Of a stretch of DNA of 6,013 nucleotides, positions 5,070 to 6,013 are shown piece by piece (the stretch's first letter is position 1; each line of letters opens with the position of its first letter). This DNA is from CALACW01 sp002431305 (GTDB lineage: Bacteria; Bacillota; Clostridia; Oscillospirales; Acutalibacteraceae): contig CALACW010000032.1 of assembly GCA_937890355.1 (NCBI GenBank), forward strand, positions 1 to 6,013, in the 5' to 3' direction. The translations under genes were made by a program, and so were the position numbers. The notes under the pieces are model-generated. The model did no database searches. It worked only from the letters and a program-made list of their open reading frames with translations, and was not told the origin of the DNA.

Positions 5070-6013
5070 ATGAGAAAGAGACATTTAACCGCACACAGGA
5101 CGGTATCAGTGATTCTTGGCTTACTGATGATACTTTCGTGCATGACTGCGTCGGTTCCTTATTTTTCATCGCTTCTTGCAGTCCGCGCGTCGGCGGACAA
5201 TTCGAACGCATCACAGACGTCTGCCGACAATCCGAGGATTGATGTCAGTTTTAATAATAACTGGGATTTTCATTTGGGAGAAGCCGACGATGCATATTTG
5301 AAAGCGTATGAGACGAGCTCTTCCGAATGGTCAAAGGTCACGCTTCCTCACGATTTCAGCATTTCGCAGGACTTCACAACCTCCGGCACAGAGGGCGAGA
5401 GCGGTAATAAATCAGGCGGAACGGGCTGGTACCGTAAATGGTTCACCGTCCCCGAGGCGTTCAATGAAAGAGAGCTCATACTCAATTTCGACGGCGCGTA
5501 TATGCATACGTATGTATATGTAAACAATACTCTCGTTTGCGAAAATCATTACGGTTATAATTCGTTTGCAGTCGATATTACACCTTATATTGCGGCTGAC
5601 GGATTAACGCCTAACCTTATTGCTGTGAAGGTTGTGAACAATATCCCGTCTTCCCGTTGGTATTCGGGTTCCGGCATAACGAGAGATGTTACTCTCAGCA
5701 TGATAAATAAGACGCATATTTCACAGTATGGAGTGTGTGTTACCACCCCTGATATAGAGAGCGGCGGCGGAACCGCTCAGGCTGTGATTGATTTACAGAA
5801 CGATTCTCCGGCTGATTCGAGAGTTTATGTATCTGCCGAGATTACAGACAGCCTGGGTAATTCGGTATCCGATAAGGTTACATCCGATGCTGTTGTTATC
5901 TCTGCGGGGGAAGCTTCGCAGGTTACGCTTGCTCCCCGTGCCGACAGCTTTAAGTTATGGTCCGTTGAGGATCCTAATCTCTATAAAATGCACGTTACTG
6001 TAAGCACGGATGA
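5070..6013 (+). CDS. Secreted glycoside hydrolase family 2 enzyme (beta-galactosidase-like), 3' partial
   Basis: The frame starts at ATG 5070, seven bases after GAGGG (5058-5062), and stays open for 314 codons to the window edge. Residues 1-42 form a long signal peptide (MRKR start, hydrophobic core 12-36, ASA cleavage site before Asp43). A Ser/Asn-rich stretch leads to the GH2 sugar-binding jelly-roll domain (about 57-210). Its hallmarks are 'WDFHLG' (65-70), 'LPHDFSI' (92-98), 'GGTGWYRKWF' (116-125) and 'SRWYSGSGITRDV' (195-207). The immunoglobulin-like GH2 domain begins near 213 and carries the typical 'LWSVEDPNLY' ending. The TIM-barrel catalytic domain with the two Glu residues is beyond the edge, so the substrate (beta-galactoside, glucuronide or mannoside) cannot be fixed; the 'RWYxGxGITR' pattern is most like large beta-galactosidases. 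It is probably exported to degrade plant or host glycans. No cell-wall anchor or carbohydrate-binding module is visible yet. Confidence 0.88.
   Translation, partial: MRKRHLTAHRTVSVILGLLMILSCMTASVPYFSSLLAVRASADNSNASQTSADNPRIDVSFNNNWDFHLGEADDAYLKAYETSSSEWSKVTLPHDFSISQDFTTSGTEGESGNKSGGTGWYRKWFTVPEAFNERELILNFDGAYMHTYVYVNNTLVCENHYGYNSFAVDITPYIAADGLTPNLIAVKVVNNIPSSRWYSGSGITRDVTLSMINKTHISQYGVCVTTPDIESGGGTAQAVIDLQNDSPADSRVYVSAEITDSLGNSVSDKVTSDAVVISAGEASQVTLAPRADSFKLWSVEDPNLYKMHVTVSTD

Noticed and set aside
5091..5144. Possible lipoprotein signal around Cys24 of the hydrolase
   Set aside because: The residues before Cys (Ile-Leu-Ser) do not fit the lipobox well, while an ASA signal peptidase I site follows a longer hydrophobic stretch.

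Overview
The window looks like ordinary chromosome of a Gram-positive anaerobe of the class Clostridia, most like the Oscillospiraceae/Ruminococcaceae group. This is inferred from style: moderate-GC genes separated by very AT-rich gaps, strong GGAG-type ribosome sites, sigma-A promoters, hairpin-plus-T-run terminators, and a secreted glycoside hydrolase. All six genes lie on the + strand. The first and last run off the window.

Positions 1-2331 hold a three-gene operon closed by a hairpin terminator. It comprises the C-terminal end of an SPFH/virion-core-like protein with three zinc ribbons, then a double zinc-ribbon protein with a C-terminal membrane helix, then a signal-peptide plus TPM-domain protein with one membrane helix. 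This trio matches the YdjI, YdjG and YdjH types of Bacillus subtilis, which are encoded with the PspA-family protein YdjF. The likely role is an envelope-stress scaffold at the membrane. The upstream part, where a pspA-like gene could sit, is outside the window.

Positions 2330-3527 hold a single gene for an NAD(P)-binding dehydrogenase of the 2,4-diaminopentanoate dehydrogenase/dihydrodipicolinate reductase-like type, with its own terminator. No other ornithine-degradation gene is present. An AT-rich gap of about 280 bases without a gene follows. It carries small dyads and four copies of AATCTG and ends in a very good sigma-A promoter.

Positions 3810-4874 form a complete one-gene unit (promoter, ribosome site, gene, terminator). 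The gene encodes a stand-alone 2-oxoacid dehydrogenase E2-type acyltransferase catalytic domain without lipoyl or E1/E3-binding domains, and no E1 or E3 gene lies next to it. After a second AT-rich gap with a promoter, positions 5070-6013 hold the 5' part of a secreted family 2 glycoside hydrolase (beta-galactosidase-like).

Apart from the first operon, the genes look like independent transcription units with no evident shared pathway. I see no RNA gene, CRISPR array, insertion sequence, phage gene or attachment site. The parts most worth a second look are the Psp-like zinc-ribbon/SPFH/TPM module and the isolated E2 acyltransferase.
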